From an uncultured Candidatus Saccharibacteria bacterium (GTDB taxonomy: Bacteria; Patescibacteriota; Saccharimonadia; Saccharimonadales; Saccharimonadaceae), in the NCBI GenBank assembly GCA_947427985.1, contig CANEKB010000018.1:1-15581 (forward strand): a stretch of 15,581 bases of DNA, given 5' to 3'. The notes below the pieces were generated by a model. That model saw only the letters and a program-made list of their open reading frames with translations, ran no database searches and was not told where the DNA came from. The position numbers and the translations under genes are program-made. Each line of letters starts with the position of its first letter. Positions within the stretch are counted from its first letter, which is position 1. Shown here in pieces: positions 6,127-12,951 of this stretch.

Positions 6127-7491
6127 TTATCCATAGATCTTCTCTTTAATTGAAGCAATTTCATCCCTTAATGAAAAGTTAAGCTTTAGGTCGCCTTCAA
6201 TTTTCTTAATTCCGTGCATCACGGTGGTATGGTCCTTTACTCCAACTTCCATTGCAATCTTTGGCGTGCTCATCGATAAATCTTTTGAAAGAATATACAT
6301 TGCTACCTGCCGTGCGTTTTTTATATGTGCTACCCGGCTCTTGCTACACATTTCTTTTGGTGTTAGTTGATAGTACTTTGCTACTTTTTCTACAACTTGT
6401 TTTGGCGAGACTGATTTTGCCCGTCCGCTGCTAGCTGTATTTGCATAATAGCCTTCGTTAATAACTTCTAACGGAGGCATGTTTTTTAGCTCTGATACGG
6501 CTAGAAGATGACTTAATTCACCCTCCAATGCACGTATATTGGTTTTGACGTTTTCTGCGATATATTCAATCGCCTCATCTTCGATTTCTGCTCCTCGGAA
6601 ATCAGCCATCGACCGCAGAATTGCACAGCGTTCTTCAAACTGTGGCATCTGTAAGTCATACGCTCCCGCCCAAGTTAATCTTGAGGCTAATCGCTCATCC
6701 ACTGATTTAATCTGGTCTGGCAATCGGTCCGAGGTAACAATGATGCATTTGTTTAGTTGGTATAGTTCATTAAAAATATCAAAAAACTCCGCCTGCGACG
6801 CATCCTTATTCATAATCATCTGAAAATCATCAATAATTAGCGCGTCTAGCTTACGGAACTTCTGCCGGAACTCGTCGCCTTTATTGTGCTGAATTGCCTT
6901 AATGAAATCCGAATAAAAGCTCGACATCGGTGCATAGAGTGCCCTCATATCGGGATTCTTCTCGAGCAGAGCATTACCAATTGCTTGTACTAAATGAGTT
7001 TTTCCTAATCCTGGCCCACCATAGAGGAAAAATGGATTATATTTTTCACCCGGAAAGTCGATAATATTTCTGGCTACGTTTACTGCGAGATCGTTGTTTG
7101 TTCCTACGACAAAAGTACTAAGAGTATAACGTGCATTTAACCCGGTTTGTAAGGAACCAGTTGCCCCGTTTGCTGTACGATATTGTCTAGTCGATGCCAA
7201 CTTGGCTAAACTGGCTGGCTGGCTGGCTACTTTATTGTCGGAACGCTTTTCTTTGGCGACCACTGCGATTTTTAGGCTTTTCACCTCAATATCGCATCCT
7301 TCAAGAGCAGCCTTTATTACTTCGGTAAACTTTGCTTGTAATTGAGTTTGCTTAAATACGTTAGGAACCCCAATCACGACTTCACCATTCGCTATGGATA
7401 AAAGTTCCGTACCAGTAAACCAGGTTGAGAAATTTTCACGCGAGATCTGCTGCTCCACTCTAACCAGCACATTTTTCCACACGTCAAGCAT
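6127..7491 (-). CDS. dnaA: Chromosomal replication initiator protein DnaA
   Basis: DnaA binds origin boxes, oligomerises with ATP and opens the duplex. I place the start at the ATG at 7491 (454 residues, MLDVWKNVLVRVEQQ), preceded by a strong aaggaggt; the upstream TTG at 7536 lies close to the -10 and would add 15 unconserved residues. Domain I spans residues 1-75 (W5, F21-W24), and a short Gln/Ser/Ala-rich linker spans 80-118. The AAA+ domain runs from about 119, with YNPFFLYGGPGLGKTH holding Walker A (158-165), LIIDD Walker B (218-222), VTSDRLP sensor 1 and the DERLASRL arginine-finger segment. Domain IV ends with the DNA-binding signature DHTTVMHGIKK (420-430), preceded by ARQVAMYI. All key residues are present. 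Transcription probably starts near 7516 from an extended -10 promoter overlapped by a DnaA-like box, implying autoregulation. dnaN and recF lie downstream. Confidence 0.97.
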   Translation of the reverse strand: MLDVWKNVLVRVEQQISRENFSTWFTGTELLSIANGEVVIGVPNVFKQTQLQAKFTEVIKAALEGCDIEVKSLKIAVVAKEKRSDNKVASQPASLAKLASTRQYRTANGATGSLQTGLNARYTLSTFVVGTNNDLAVNVARNIIDFPGEKYNPFFLYGGPGLGKTHLVQAIGNALLEKNPDMRALYAPMSSFYSDFIKAIQHNKGDEFRQKFRKLDALIIDDFQMIMNKDASQAEFFDIFNELYQLNKCIIVTSDRLPDQIKSVDERLASRLTWAGAYDLQMPQFEERCAILRSMADFRGAEIEDEAIEYIAENVKTNIRALEGELSHLLAVSELKNMPPLEVINEGYYANTASSGRAKSVSPKQVVEKVAKYYQLTPKEMCSKSRVAHIKNARQVAMYILSKDLSMSTPKIAMEVGVKDHTTVMHGIKKIEGDLKLNFSLRDEIASIKEKIYG

Positions 7492-7522
7492 GACCCCTTG
7501 TGACCTCCTTAATTCTACCTTG

Positions 7523-7551
7523 ATTATACCAAACAATTACTGACTTTTCCA
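7523..7551 (-). promoter_or_regulatory. dnaA promoter with overlapping DnaA-like box
   Basis: On the minus strand an extended -10, TGG followed by TATAAT (7531-7523), lies about 30 nt upstream of the dnaA ATG. Seventeen nt further up is the weak -35 TGGAAA (7551-7546). This -35 falls inside TGTGGAAAA, a DnaA-like box (7553-7545). Bound DnaA would therefore occlude RNA polymerase, consistent with known dnaA autorepression. Inferred from sequence only. Confidence 0.7.
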
Positions 7552-7680
7552 CAGTTTTCCCCTATAATTCCAGGATGGTATAATATGTGAAAAGTCTAAC
7601 AGAGGTAATTTTTTCCACAAAGACGGCTTTTCGAGGGTTGATGTGTGGAAAACTTCTTGAAAAAAGTGGAAAACTGGTGT
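7545..7680. repeat. Second DnaA-like box group, dnaA-rpmH intergenic
   Basis: TTTTCCACA occurs at 7545-7553 and 7611-7619 in plus orientation and at 7644-7652 in minus orientation; TTTTCCACT (minus) occurs at 7665-7673. Three of the four are identical to the best boxes in the dnaA-dnaN gap. Together with that cluster they flank dnaA on both sides, as in bipartite origins. Confidence 0.8.
7576..7584 (+). promoter_or_regulatory. Possible second rightward extended -10 promoter
   Basis: TGGTATAAT on the plus strand is identical to the extended -10 of dnaA on the minus strand. No good -35 is seen 17 nt upstream. It could give a longer rpmH leader or regulatory transcript through the box group. 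Confidence 0.4.
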
Positions 7681-7685
7681 ATACT
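7657..7685 (+). promoter_or_regulatory. rpmH promoter
   Basis: TTGAAA (7657-7662), a 17-nt spacer and TATACT (7680-7685) form a good housekeeping promoter. A DnaA-like box (7665-7673) occupies the spacer, so rpmH may respond to DnaA. The predicted leader is about 38 nt. Confidence 0.75.
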
Positions 7686-7729
7686 AAGACAAGAATTTTA
7701 TAATTATTAAAGCAAGAGAGTAATAAAAT

Positions 7730-7867
7730 ATGCCGAAAAGGACTTATCAGCCACACAAACGTCAGCGCAAAGTTGAACATGGCTTCATGAAACGCAATAG
7801 CACTAAGAATGGCCAAAAGGTCTTGAAGCGCCGCCGTATCAAAGGTCGCGCTCGCCTCTCCGCCTAA
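7730..7867 (+). CDS. rpmH: 50S ribosomal protein L34
   Basis: L34 is a small, very basic protein of the large ribosomal subunit. The 45-residue product is of normal family length and reads MPKRTYQPHKRQRK, then EHGFMKRNSTKNGQKVL and RRRIKGRARLSA at the end, all matching the L34 pattern (KRTYQPSKRKR, HGFRARMATKNGRKVL, RRRAKGRKRLSA). The start codon ATG at 7730 is preceded by a modest gcaagagag. It is the first gene of the rightward rpmH-rnpA-yidC-jag series, the standard partner of dnaA at bacterial origins. A 10-bp stem-loop lies directly after the stop. Confidence 0.97.
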   Translation: MPKRTYQPHKRQRKVEHGFMKRNSTKNGQKVLKRRRIKGRARLSA

Positions 7868-7871
7868 AGCA

Positions 7872-7895
7872 ATATACTCCCGCCAGGGAGTATAT
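7872..7895 (+). terminator. Stem-loop between rpmH and rnpA
   Basis: ATATACTCCC, loop GCCA, GGGAGTATAT: a perfect 10-bp stem beginning 5 nt after the rpmH stop, followed by TTTAG rather than a full U-tract. It may be an attenuator, a partial terminator or an mRNA-stabilising end for rpmH, which must be made in far greater amount than rnpA. It overlaps the -35 region of any rnpA promoter. Confidence 0.6.
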
Positions 7896-7901
7896 TTAGA
7901 G

Positions 7902-7907
7902 TATAAT
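7902..7907 (+). promoter_or_regulatory. rnpA -10 element, probably giving a leaderless mRNA
   Basis: A perfect TATAAT lies six nt before the rnpA ATG and no Shine-Dalgarno is present. If used, transcription would begin at or next to the start codon. No good -35 is visible because the rpmH stem-loop occupies that position. Confidence 0.55.
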
Positions 7908-7913
7908 AGTTAT

Positions 7914-8282
7914 ATGCTGTCGCATAAGTATCGGTTTCATTCTCGCGGAGGTGTTCGTTATGTGCATCAAAAAGGGAAGACCATCCGTACGCCATTAGTG
8001 GCTTTGATTTTTACGCCGAACTTACGACATTATCAACGTTTTGGTGTTGTTATTTCAAAAAAGGTTCTCAAATCCGCTGTTGGGCGTAACCGAATCCGTC
8101 GTCGTGTCTATGAGGCTTTGCGCCTCGAGCTAGAGGGGTTTACCTGTCCGATTGATTGTTTGTTTATCATACATAGCCGCTCCGTCGCTAAAATACCATT
8201 TCTTGAGTTGCGACGCCTCGTCCACGAATTGCTTGAGCGGGCGCTCGCCGAGATCTCTCCAGTTTCAAAACCAAAGCTTTAG
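7914..8282 (+). CDS. rnpA: Ribonuclease P protein component
   Basis: This is the small basic protein that partners the RNase P RNA in trimming the 5' ends of precursor tRNAs. The 122-residue product is in the family range. N-terminal MLSHKYRFHSRGG corresponds to the usual start, and RFGVVISKKVLKSAVGRNR followed by IRRRVYEALR (42-70) is the conserved RNR motif that contacts RNA; the family form is KAVKRNRIKRRIRE. The C-terminal third has the expected helix (ELRRLVHELLERAL). The ATG at 7914 follows a TATAAT by six nt and lacks a ribosome binding site. The gene sits between rpmH and yidC as in most bacteria. The RNase P RNA gene itself is not in this window. Confidence 0.95.
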   Translation: MLSHKYRFHSRGGVRYVHQKGKTIRTPLVALIFTPNLRHYQRFGVVISKKVLKSAVGRNRIRRRVYEALRLELEGFTCPIDCLFIIHSRSVAKIPFLELRRLVHELLERALAEISPVSKPKL

Positions 8283-8330
8283 AATAGTAAACTTATTTTT
8301 TGGCTCCCCTAGTAAACTTCGCTCTCTTGT

Positions 8331-8338
8331 GCTATAAT
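8331..8338 (+). promoter_or_regulatory. yidC extended -10, probably giving a leaderless mRNA
   Basis: TG-C-TATAAT (8330-8338) is an extended -10 placed six nt before the yidC ATG at 8345, with no Shine-Dalgarno. It parallels the rnpA arrangement and the one before the gene at 15195. Confidence 0.6.
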
Positions 8339-8344
8339 AAACCC

Positions 8345-9472
8345 ATGTTTGAGTTAATTGATATGCTCATTGTGCGACCGATCGCAAACGTGCTTTTTGT
8401 AATTTACGGTTTTGTGGGCGATTTTGGTTTAGCCATCATTTTGTTTACGATCCTTGTAAAAGTCTGTATGTGGCCGCTTATTAAACGTCAGCTTCACCAG
8501 ACTCGTCTTATGCGTAAGATTCAGCCTGAGCTTGCCGAGATTAAGAAGAATTGTAATGGTAACCGACAGCTTGAATCGCTTCAGATGATGGATCTATATA
8601 AACGGAATAATATTAAACCTTTCCGTTCGATGTTGACGTTGATTATTCAGCTGCCGATCTTTATTGCTCTTTATACTGCAGTTCGAGTTATTGCCTTACC
8701 TGCACCTGATGATAACCTTGAACTGCGCGCTTATGTCCCAGTTCGCCAAATTGAGCGCGTTGAAGAAGTTGTCCAGTTGCAGCAGCCATATCTAAACTAC
8801 CAGAGGGAAGTTGCTAGTATTCGCAATGATAGTAATCTTAGCAACGAAGATAAAGAGACTAAGATTAGTGAGTTAGAGCCAGTTTCTTATGATTTTCATC
8901 CTAAACTATTTGGCGTGGTAGATTTAGAGCCACGAGCTGGTTTTGGCTCGCCTAGCGCGATGATTATTATGCTATTTGCGCTCGCTTCGGCCTTCACGCA
9001 ACTTTGGATTTCTCGTCAACAGCTCCCGTCAAAGAAGACTACTAAGTCTCGCACTTTCCGTCAAATCATGAAAGAAGCTGCTGATGGTAAAGAGCCGGAT
9101 CAAACCGAGCTTAATCAAATTATGTCTCGTCAGATGTCTTATACTATGCCGATCATGATGCTACTTATTATGATTAACTTGCCAGGTGCGCTAGTGTTCT
9201 ATTATCTAATTAGTAACCTTATGACTGGTGTTCAGCAGCGTTATATCCTTAATAAAAATGAAGAAGCTATGGAAATTTCTGCGGACAAACGAATACTCAA
9301 AGAGTTAAAAGATGTACAAGAGGCGGAAGTTGTCGGTGATACCGCTCCCAGTCGCTGGACGAAGAGTAAGAACTCGGCTAAGGCTGAAGCTGCCGATACT
9401 AAGCCAGGAATAAAGATTACGCGTATTTCCGCTAAAAGTAGTCACAAAGGTCATAAAAAGAAAAGGAGCTAA
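8345..9472 (+). CDS. yidC: Membrane protein insertase YidC/Oxa1 family
   Basis: YidC inserts and folds inner-membrane proteins, alone or with SecYEG. I use the ATG at 8345 (375 residues); a longer frame from TTG at 8300 would run through the -10 element and adds no conserved residues. A first hydrophobic helix is at 8-25 and conserved helices at about 28-45, 96-115, 203-222 and 264-290. LVKVCMWPLIKRQ (37-49) is the family signature around the hydrophilic groove, with Lys39 where many YidC have Arg and plant Alb3 has Lys. Also seen are IQPELAEIKK, LYKRNNIKPF and IQLPIFIALYTAVR. The external segment from 116 to 200 is long and charged for a short-type YidC. The tail ends in KKKRS, a basic end that fits ribosome contact. 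The stop lies 3 nt before jag. Confidence 0.95.
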   Translation: MFELIDMLIVRPIANVLFVIYGFVGDFGLAIILFTILVKVCMWPLIKRQLHQTRLMRKIQPELAEIKKNCNGNRQLESLQMMDLYKRNNIKPFRSMLTLIIQLPIFIALYTAVRVIALPAPDDNLELRAYVPVRQIERVEEVVQLQQPYLNYQREVASIRNDSNLSNEDKETKISELEPVSYDFHPKLFGVVDLEPRAGFGSPSAMIIMLFALASAFTQLWISRQQLPSKKTTKSRTFRQIMKEAADGKEPDQTELNQIMSRQMSYTMPIMMLLIMINLPGALVFYYLISNLMTGVQQRYILNKNEEAMEISADKRILKELKDVQEAEVVGDTAPSRWTKSKNSAKAEAADTKPGIKITRISAKSSHKGHKKKRS

Positions 9473-9475
9473 ATT

Positions 9476-9940
9476 ATGAATAGAGATGAATCAATCCGCT
9501 TTGCTACAAAATACCTAGAAGATCTACTTTCATTCTTTGGGATTAATGTTGCTGTAGACTCTACGATTGATGATGAAGTTATTCAGCTCAGTATTCCTTC
9601 GACCAGTATGAACTCTCTACTAATTGGTCGTGAAGCTAATAACTTGCGTGCGCTTCAACATATCGTTTCTATGGCTCTAACTAGCCATGAGGCTGAGGTT
9701 ACTCGTGTGAACGTCGATGTTGCCGACTATAAACGTCAGCGTGCTGATCGTATTGCTGAGCAGGCTGAAGATTGGATTCGTGAAGTCCGCGCTACCGGTC
9801 GCCCAAGGCGGATCAATCTAAACGCCGCTGATCGTCGCATCGTTCATAAGGTTGCTCAAGATTACTCTGATATCATTACCCACTCTGAAGGGGAAGGACG
9901 CGACCGCCAAATCGTTATCGAGAAACAGCCACTTAAATAA
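9476..9940 (+). CDS. jag: Jag/KhpB-type RNA-binding protein (KH + R3H), no Jag-N domain
   Basis: KhpB/Jag is a cytoplasmic single-stranded RNA-binding protein, linked in firmicutes to cell division and elongation control. The 154-residue product has a KH domain at about 34-82 and an R3H domain at about 118-148 (AADRRIVHKVAQDY, with the R-x3-H motif as R120-H124, followed by EGRDRQIVI). The N-terminal Jag-N domain found in longer homologues is absent. The KH loop reads LIGREANNLRAL, so the usual GKRG loop is GREA with the last Gly replaced by Ala. A strong aaaaggag lies within the yidC end and the gene begins 3 nt after the yidC stop, so the two are co-translated. Downstream, only 38 nt separate it from the convergent LCP gene, without a clear hairpin terminator. 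Confidence 0.92.
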   Translation: MNRDESIRFATKYLEDLLSFFGINVAVDSTIDDEVIQLSIPSTSMNSLLIGREANNLRALQHIVSMALTSHEAEVTRVNVDVADYKRQRADRIAEQAEDWIREVRATGRPRRINLNAADRRIVHKVAQDYSDIITHSEGEGRDRQIVIEKQPLK

Positions 9941-9978
9941 CTCCGGCTAGTTTTATTTTTATCTTATATTTTTAAGCT

Positions 9979-11793
9979 TTATACTTCTTTGGTATTGGTC
10001 TCACCGACTACAATGATAATATCGGATGCATCTGGGAGAATATCTTCTGGCAATTCTTCGGCTGAGTGTGCTTGTATACCATAGCGCTCTTCAAGAGCGA
10101 CTTTGGTCGCTACTTTTTCTGGATTTAGTATAAAAATACAATACCCGCTTTCGCAGTCTTCTGCTGCAGCATTTCCGACCCCGATAATGTTATATCCGTC
10201 GTGTTCTAGTTTTTCGCGTTCGGCACTAGCGACTCCATATCCCTCGGTTGCGTTGTAAACGGTGATCTTTGCCTTCTCGCGCACCACTTGGTTGCTGCTT
10301 AGCATTTCTGCGACGTAATCTTTAATCTGGGTATAATTATCGCTCCCAAAGGCTGGGACTACATAAGAAATTTCATTGATGGTGGCCGTCGTGAAGTAGC
10401 TTATGCCTTGGTTGTAATCAACTAGTGGCACTTGTCTAATGCTTGATACACTGAAGCCTGAAGCTAATCTTACCGCTGCCTTAATATTGTCAGCAGAGAA
10501 GTTTGAGCGTAGATTATCCCCCAGGATGTTTACTAAGCCTAATGCTTCGTTCATTCCGATACCATTATGGATTACTTTATCTACGATCGCTTCTACGATC
10601 TTTTGTTGCGTGTTACCGCGAGTGAAGTCCCCGCCGGCCGTGCCGTGCCGTGCTCGTGCTAAACCTAGAGCTTGTTCGCCGTTCACTGTAATTGGCTCGC
10701 CTGCCCGTGCTATTGCTCCGGTGTAATAAATATCATTAATGTCTTCGTCCAACGTTACGGTAATTCCGCCCAGTGTATTGATAATATCAATCAAAGACGC
10801 CCAGTTTACATGTGCGTAATATTGGAACTCTAGACCCAAAACATTGCCAATTTGTTTCATTAAGGCTTTCGCGCCCGCCTCTTCGTTGGTTCCATCTTGA
10901 TTATGACACCAAAAAACTTCATTGATTTTGCCAGCCGAACATGCCATTGGTACTTTAAGGTCGCGCGGTAAACTAAGTAGTGCAACGTCCTTTGTGTCTT
11001 GGTCGAAACTCACTACCATAATTGAGTCTGTGAGTTGAGCCCCGTCGTGCTGGCCATCACCGGAGTCGCCATTCATATTGTATCCTTCAGTACCAAAAAC
11101 TAGTACATTAGTACGTCCGTTGGCATCTTCTTCGAATGGGATCTCGTCAGAAACAACTGCCTTAAAGGCGTCGAATAACCCTGAATTACCACCAGTCAAT
11201 CGTTTAATTAAGTCGTCACCCCATTTGTAACACACTCCTCCTGCTACTATGACTACGGCTACTAATGCTAGGGCGATCTTACGGCCTAAGTGCTTCTTAT
11301 GCCGTTTGTTGTGGCGGGGTCTCTTCTCGTCGTCGCTAAAATCATCGCTCTCGTCGCCCCATTCACTCAGCCAATCTTTTGATGCGCTAACACCTTCTGG
11401 AGCATCGCTTAGTTCAGTATCATTCAAAAAGTCATCAAAACTTGAACTTGTATTTTTGCTCTCGCTTAGCTCACCTAGCAAATCCGACCAGTCAGCTCCA
11501 CTATCGTCCCCTAAAGTTTCCGAGCCATAGTTATCAAGTCTGTTTTTTAACTCATTCCCAGCATTAAAGTCGTCTATTTCGTTCGTAAAAGTATCCTTAA
11601 CATAACGTTGTCTAAGTGGATCAGAAACGTTACTACCTGCTGCTAAAGCCTTTTGTGCCAATGGTCTTGTTTTGCGGCGTGCGGTCATATCCATCGAACG
11701 CACCGGCTTACTAGTACTACGCATTGCAGATGAACCACGATGAGACGAGTTGCTCGTTCGCACCGCCAAACCATCAATCGTCGTTTTTCCCAT
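9979..11793 (-). CDS. LytR-CpsA-Psr family glycopolymer transferase with LytR_C domain
   Basis: LCP proteins transfer lipid-linked anionic or capsular glycopolymers onto peptidoglycan at the outer membrane face. The product is 604 residues. Residues 1-170 are cytoplasmic and unusual: Ser/Arg-rich to about 65, strongly acidic with repeated DD/SDD clusters at 95-157, then a basic RPRHNKRHKKHLGRK before the transmembrane helix (171-188). The LCP catalytic domain is about 226-410: TNVLVFGTEG, LTDSIMVVSF (Asp256), LSLPRDLKVP (Arg277, Asp278), LGLARARHG (Arg380, Arg382) and GDFTRGNTQQKIV (Asp389, Arg392), covering the family's phosphate-binding arginines and metal-binding acids. A LytR_C domain (PF13399-like) occupies about 507-597. 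C285 and C296 fall in one external loop and C547 and C552 in another, each a plausible disulfide. The ATG at 11793 follows aaggaaagg. It is divergent from the LexA-like gene; I see no clear promoter. Confidence 0.94.
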   Translation of the reverse strand: MGKTTIDGLAVRTSNSSHRGSSAMRSTSKPVRSMDMTARRKTRPLAQKALAAGSNVSDPLRQRYVKDTFTNEIDDFNAGNELKNRLDNYGSETLGDDSGADWSDLLGELSESKNTSSSFDDFLNDTELSDAPEGVSASKDWLSEWGDESDDFSDDEKRPRHNKRHKKHLGRKIALALVAVVIVAGGVCYKWGDDLIKRLTGGNSGLFDAFKAVVSDEIPFEEDANGRTNVLVFGTEGYNMNGDSGDGQHDGAQLTDSIMVVSFDQDTKDVALLSLPRDLKVPMACSAGKINEVFWCHNQDGTNEEAGAKALMKQIGNVLGLEFQYYAHVNWASLIDIINTLGGITVTLDEDINDIYYTGAIARAGEPITVNGEQALGLARARHGTAGGDFTRGNTQQKIVEAIVDKVIHNGIGMNEALGLVNILGDNLRSNFSADNIKAAVRLASGFSVSSIRQVPLVDYNQGISYFTTATINEISYVVPAFGSDNYTQIKDYVAEMLSSNQVVREKAKITVYNATEGYGVASAEREKLEHDGYNIIGVGNAAAEDCESGYCIFILNPEKVATKVALEERYGIQAHSAEELPEDILPDASDIIIVVGETNTKEV

Positions 11794-11900
11794 TGACCTT
11801 TCCTTATGCTTTTTATATCTATTGTTAGAAGGGAATCGCTTAAAAATCCCCTAAAGAACCTTTTCTCGGCTCCATAATTACCGCCCAAATACAATAATCA

Positions 11901-11909
11901 TGATATAAT
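11901..11909 (+). promoter_or_regulatory. Extended -10 upstream of the LexA-like gene
   Basis: TG-A-TATAAT ends 11 nt before the ATG at 11921, so the 5' leader would be only a few nt and there is no Shine-Dalgarno. The surrounding sequence, AATAATC-ATGATAT-AATTATTAT (11894-11915), is a partial inverted repeat of AATAA/TTATT arms and might be an autoregulatory operator, though AT-rich DNA makes this easy to see by chance. Confidence 0.5.
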
Positions 11910-11920
11910 TATTATAACAC

Positions 11921-12265
11921 ATGAAAGTAAAACTAACCAAAAAACAAGCGCTTATAATTGACTTTATTAATGAGTTTACAAGTCGTCAGGGCGAGTCTCC
12001 GTCTTATCGGGAGATTATGACTGCTCTTGGTCTTAGTTCTGTTTCTGCGGTGGCTGAACATATCGATAATCTCGTCGCTAAAGGCGCCATCAAAAAAACA
12101 CCTGGTACTGCACGCTCCCTAGAGGTTCTTGATTTGACTCACGCAGAAACCGTCGCGCGATTTCGTCAAGCTCTCGAGCATGCTACTCTCGCGGAGGCCG
12201 AGACTCTTAATGCTGCTGCGGATATCCTTGGGCTTGAACTAAACGATTCTGCTAGCCAACCTTAA
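11921..12265 (+). CDS. Stand-alone LexA-type winged-helix DNA-binding protein
   Basis: The 114-residue product has a LexA N-terminal DNA-binding domain (PF01726-like) at about 4-71: LTKKQALIIDFINEF, then SPSYREIMTALGLSS with the recognition helix SVSAVAEHIDNL, and the wing GAIKKTPGTARSLEVL. It closely follows the LexA pattern (PSVREIGEAVGLSS, HLKRLEKKGLIRR). The S24 autoprotease domain that lets LexA respond to RecA is missing; residues 72-114 form only a short, probably helical tail (ETVARFRQALEHA, AETLNAAADILGLEL), perhaps for dimerisation. The gene ends cleanly, with no remnant of the peptidase domain downstream, so this is a short form rather than a recent truncation. Targets are unknown. 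It may repress the adjacent divergent LCP gene or downstream surface genes, inferred only from position. Confidence 0.85.
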   Translation: MKVKLTKKQALIIDFINEFTSRQGESPSYREIMTALGLSSVSAVAEHIDNLVAKGAIKKTPGTARSLEVLDLTHAETVARFRQALEHATLAEAETLNAAADILGLELNDSASQP

Positions 12266-12307
12266 TGTAACCTTAAATTCTATAGAAGCGCTTTTGGGCG
12301 TAGTATC

Positions 12308-12335
12308 TTGACACTGGCTCTCTATTTGCTATACT
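12308..12335 (+). promoter_or_regulatory. Promoter of the surface-protein pair 12353-15147
   Basis: A perfect -35 TTGACA (12308-12313), a 16-nt spacer and TATACT (12330-12335) make the strongest promoter in the window. It is followed by taggag (12341-12346) before the ATG at 12353. It should drive the membrane-anchored protein and probably the lectin gene behind it. Confidence 0.8.
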
Positions 12336-12352
12336 TTACATAGGAGAACGTC

Positions 12353-12928
12353 ATGTCCAACAAAAACACTAAAAAAACACATCGTGTCCCGCTTTTTAAG
12401 CGTCCAGTTGTAATTATAAGTCTAACTATTGTTCTGGTAGCCGTAGTTGCGCTAACTATTTGGGCCTTTATGTACTTTTCTGGTTCTGATAAAACGGATT
12501 CTAAGGAACCAGGATCTTCGCAAACTACCCAACCCTCCAAACCGCAAGATCCTAGCCAACAACAGCCAGATGGTGATAAGAATAATGCGGAACCGGAACG
12601 TCCAACCCAATTTGAAGGTGAGGATCCGAACGAGCTTCCTGAGCTTACGGGATCAATAATTTTAAACACCCATGATGCAAGTAATCTTACTGTTGCGGTA
12701 GGAATTGACCAATATCTCTCTAGCCAGGGAACTTGTCACCTTGAGTTATCTCGAGATGGACGTGTATTACGTACTTCTGACCTTGCCGCTACGGCTGACG
12801 TTACCACATCTGGCTGCGGGCCGTTTATTGTTCCGATTGCTGGTCTTGCTGCTGGAACCTATCAATTAAAAGTCTCCATTTCCGGCGATAATAAAACTGG
12901 CGTCGTCACTGGTGAGGTTCAGATATAA
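12353..12928 (+). CDS. Membrane-anchored extracellular beta-domain protein, unrecognised
   Basis: A 191-residue type II-like membrane protein. A basic N-terminus (KKTHR, FKR) precedes one transmembrane helix (about 19-43), followed by a Pro/Gln/Ser/Asp-rich, low-complexity linker (about 44-98) and a small beta-rich domain (about 99-191). That domain has alternating strands (LTVAVGIDQYL, CHLELSRDGRVLR, FIVPIAGLAAG, YQLKVSISGDN) and two cysteines, C128 and C155, that could form one disulfide; the AGTYQLKVSI pattern recalls immunoglobulin-like or filamin-like folds. I do not recognise a family. The linker would hold the domain away from the membrane, through a thin wall. The strong promoter and tight spacing to the lectin gene (23 nt) suggest an operon and a shared surface role. 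Confidence 0.82.
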   Translation: MSNKNTKKTHRVPLFKRPVVIISLTIVLVAVVALTIWAFMYFSGSDKTDSKEPGSSQTTQPSKPQDPSQQQPDGDKNNAEPERPTQFEGEDPNELPELTGSIILNTHDASNLTVAVGIDQYLSSQGTCHLELSRDGRVLRTSDLAATADVTTSGCGPFIVPIAGLAAGTYQLKVSISGDNKTGVVTGEVQI

Positions 12929-12951
12929 AACTAAATAGGAAGGGTAAAAAT

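Noticed and set aside
5625..6164. 179-codon leftward open frame across the dnaA-dnaN gap
   Set aside because: The translation is low-complexity sequence made from repeats and boxes (for example AYYYDYY from the DnaA-trio), overlaps the end of dnaA and has no recognisable family.
7492..7536. Longer dnaA start at a TTG
   Set aside because: The TTG is only 5 nt after the predicted -10 and has no ribosome binding site; the ATG at 7491 has aaggaggt and matches the DnaA N-terminus.
8300..8344. Longer yidC start at a TTG
   Set aside because: The extension is translated through the -10 element and adds residues not seen in YidC; the ATG at 8345 begins the conserved sequence.
12322..12669. 115-codon leftward open frame opposite the membrane-anchored protein
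   Set aside because: It is antisense to a gene with a strong promoter and Shine-Dalgarno, and its Ser/Gly richness mirrors the linker on the other strand.
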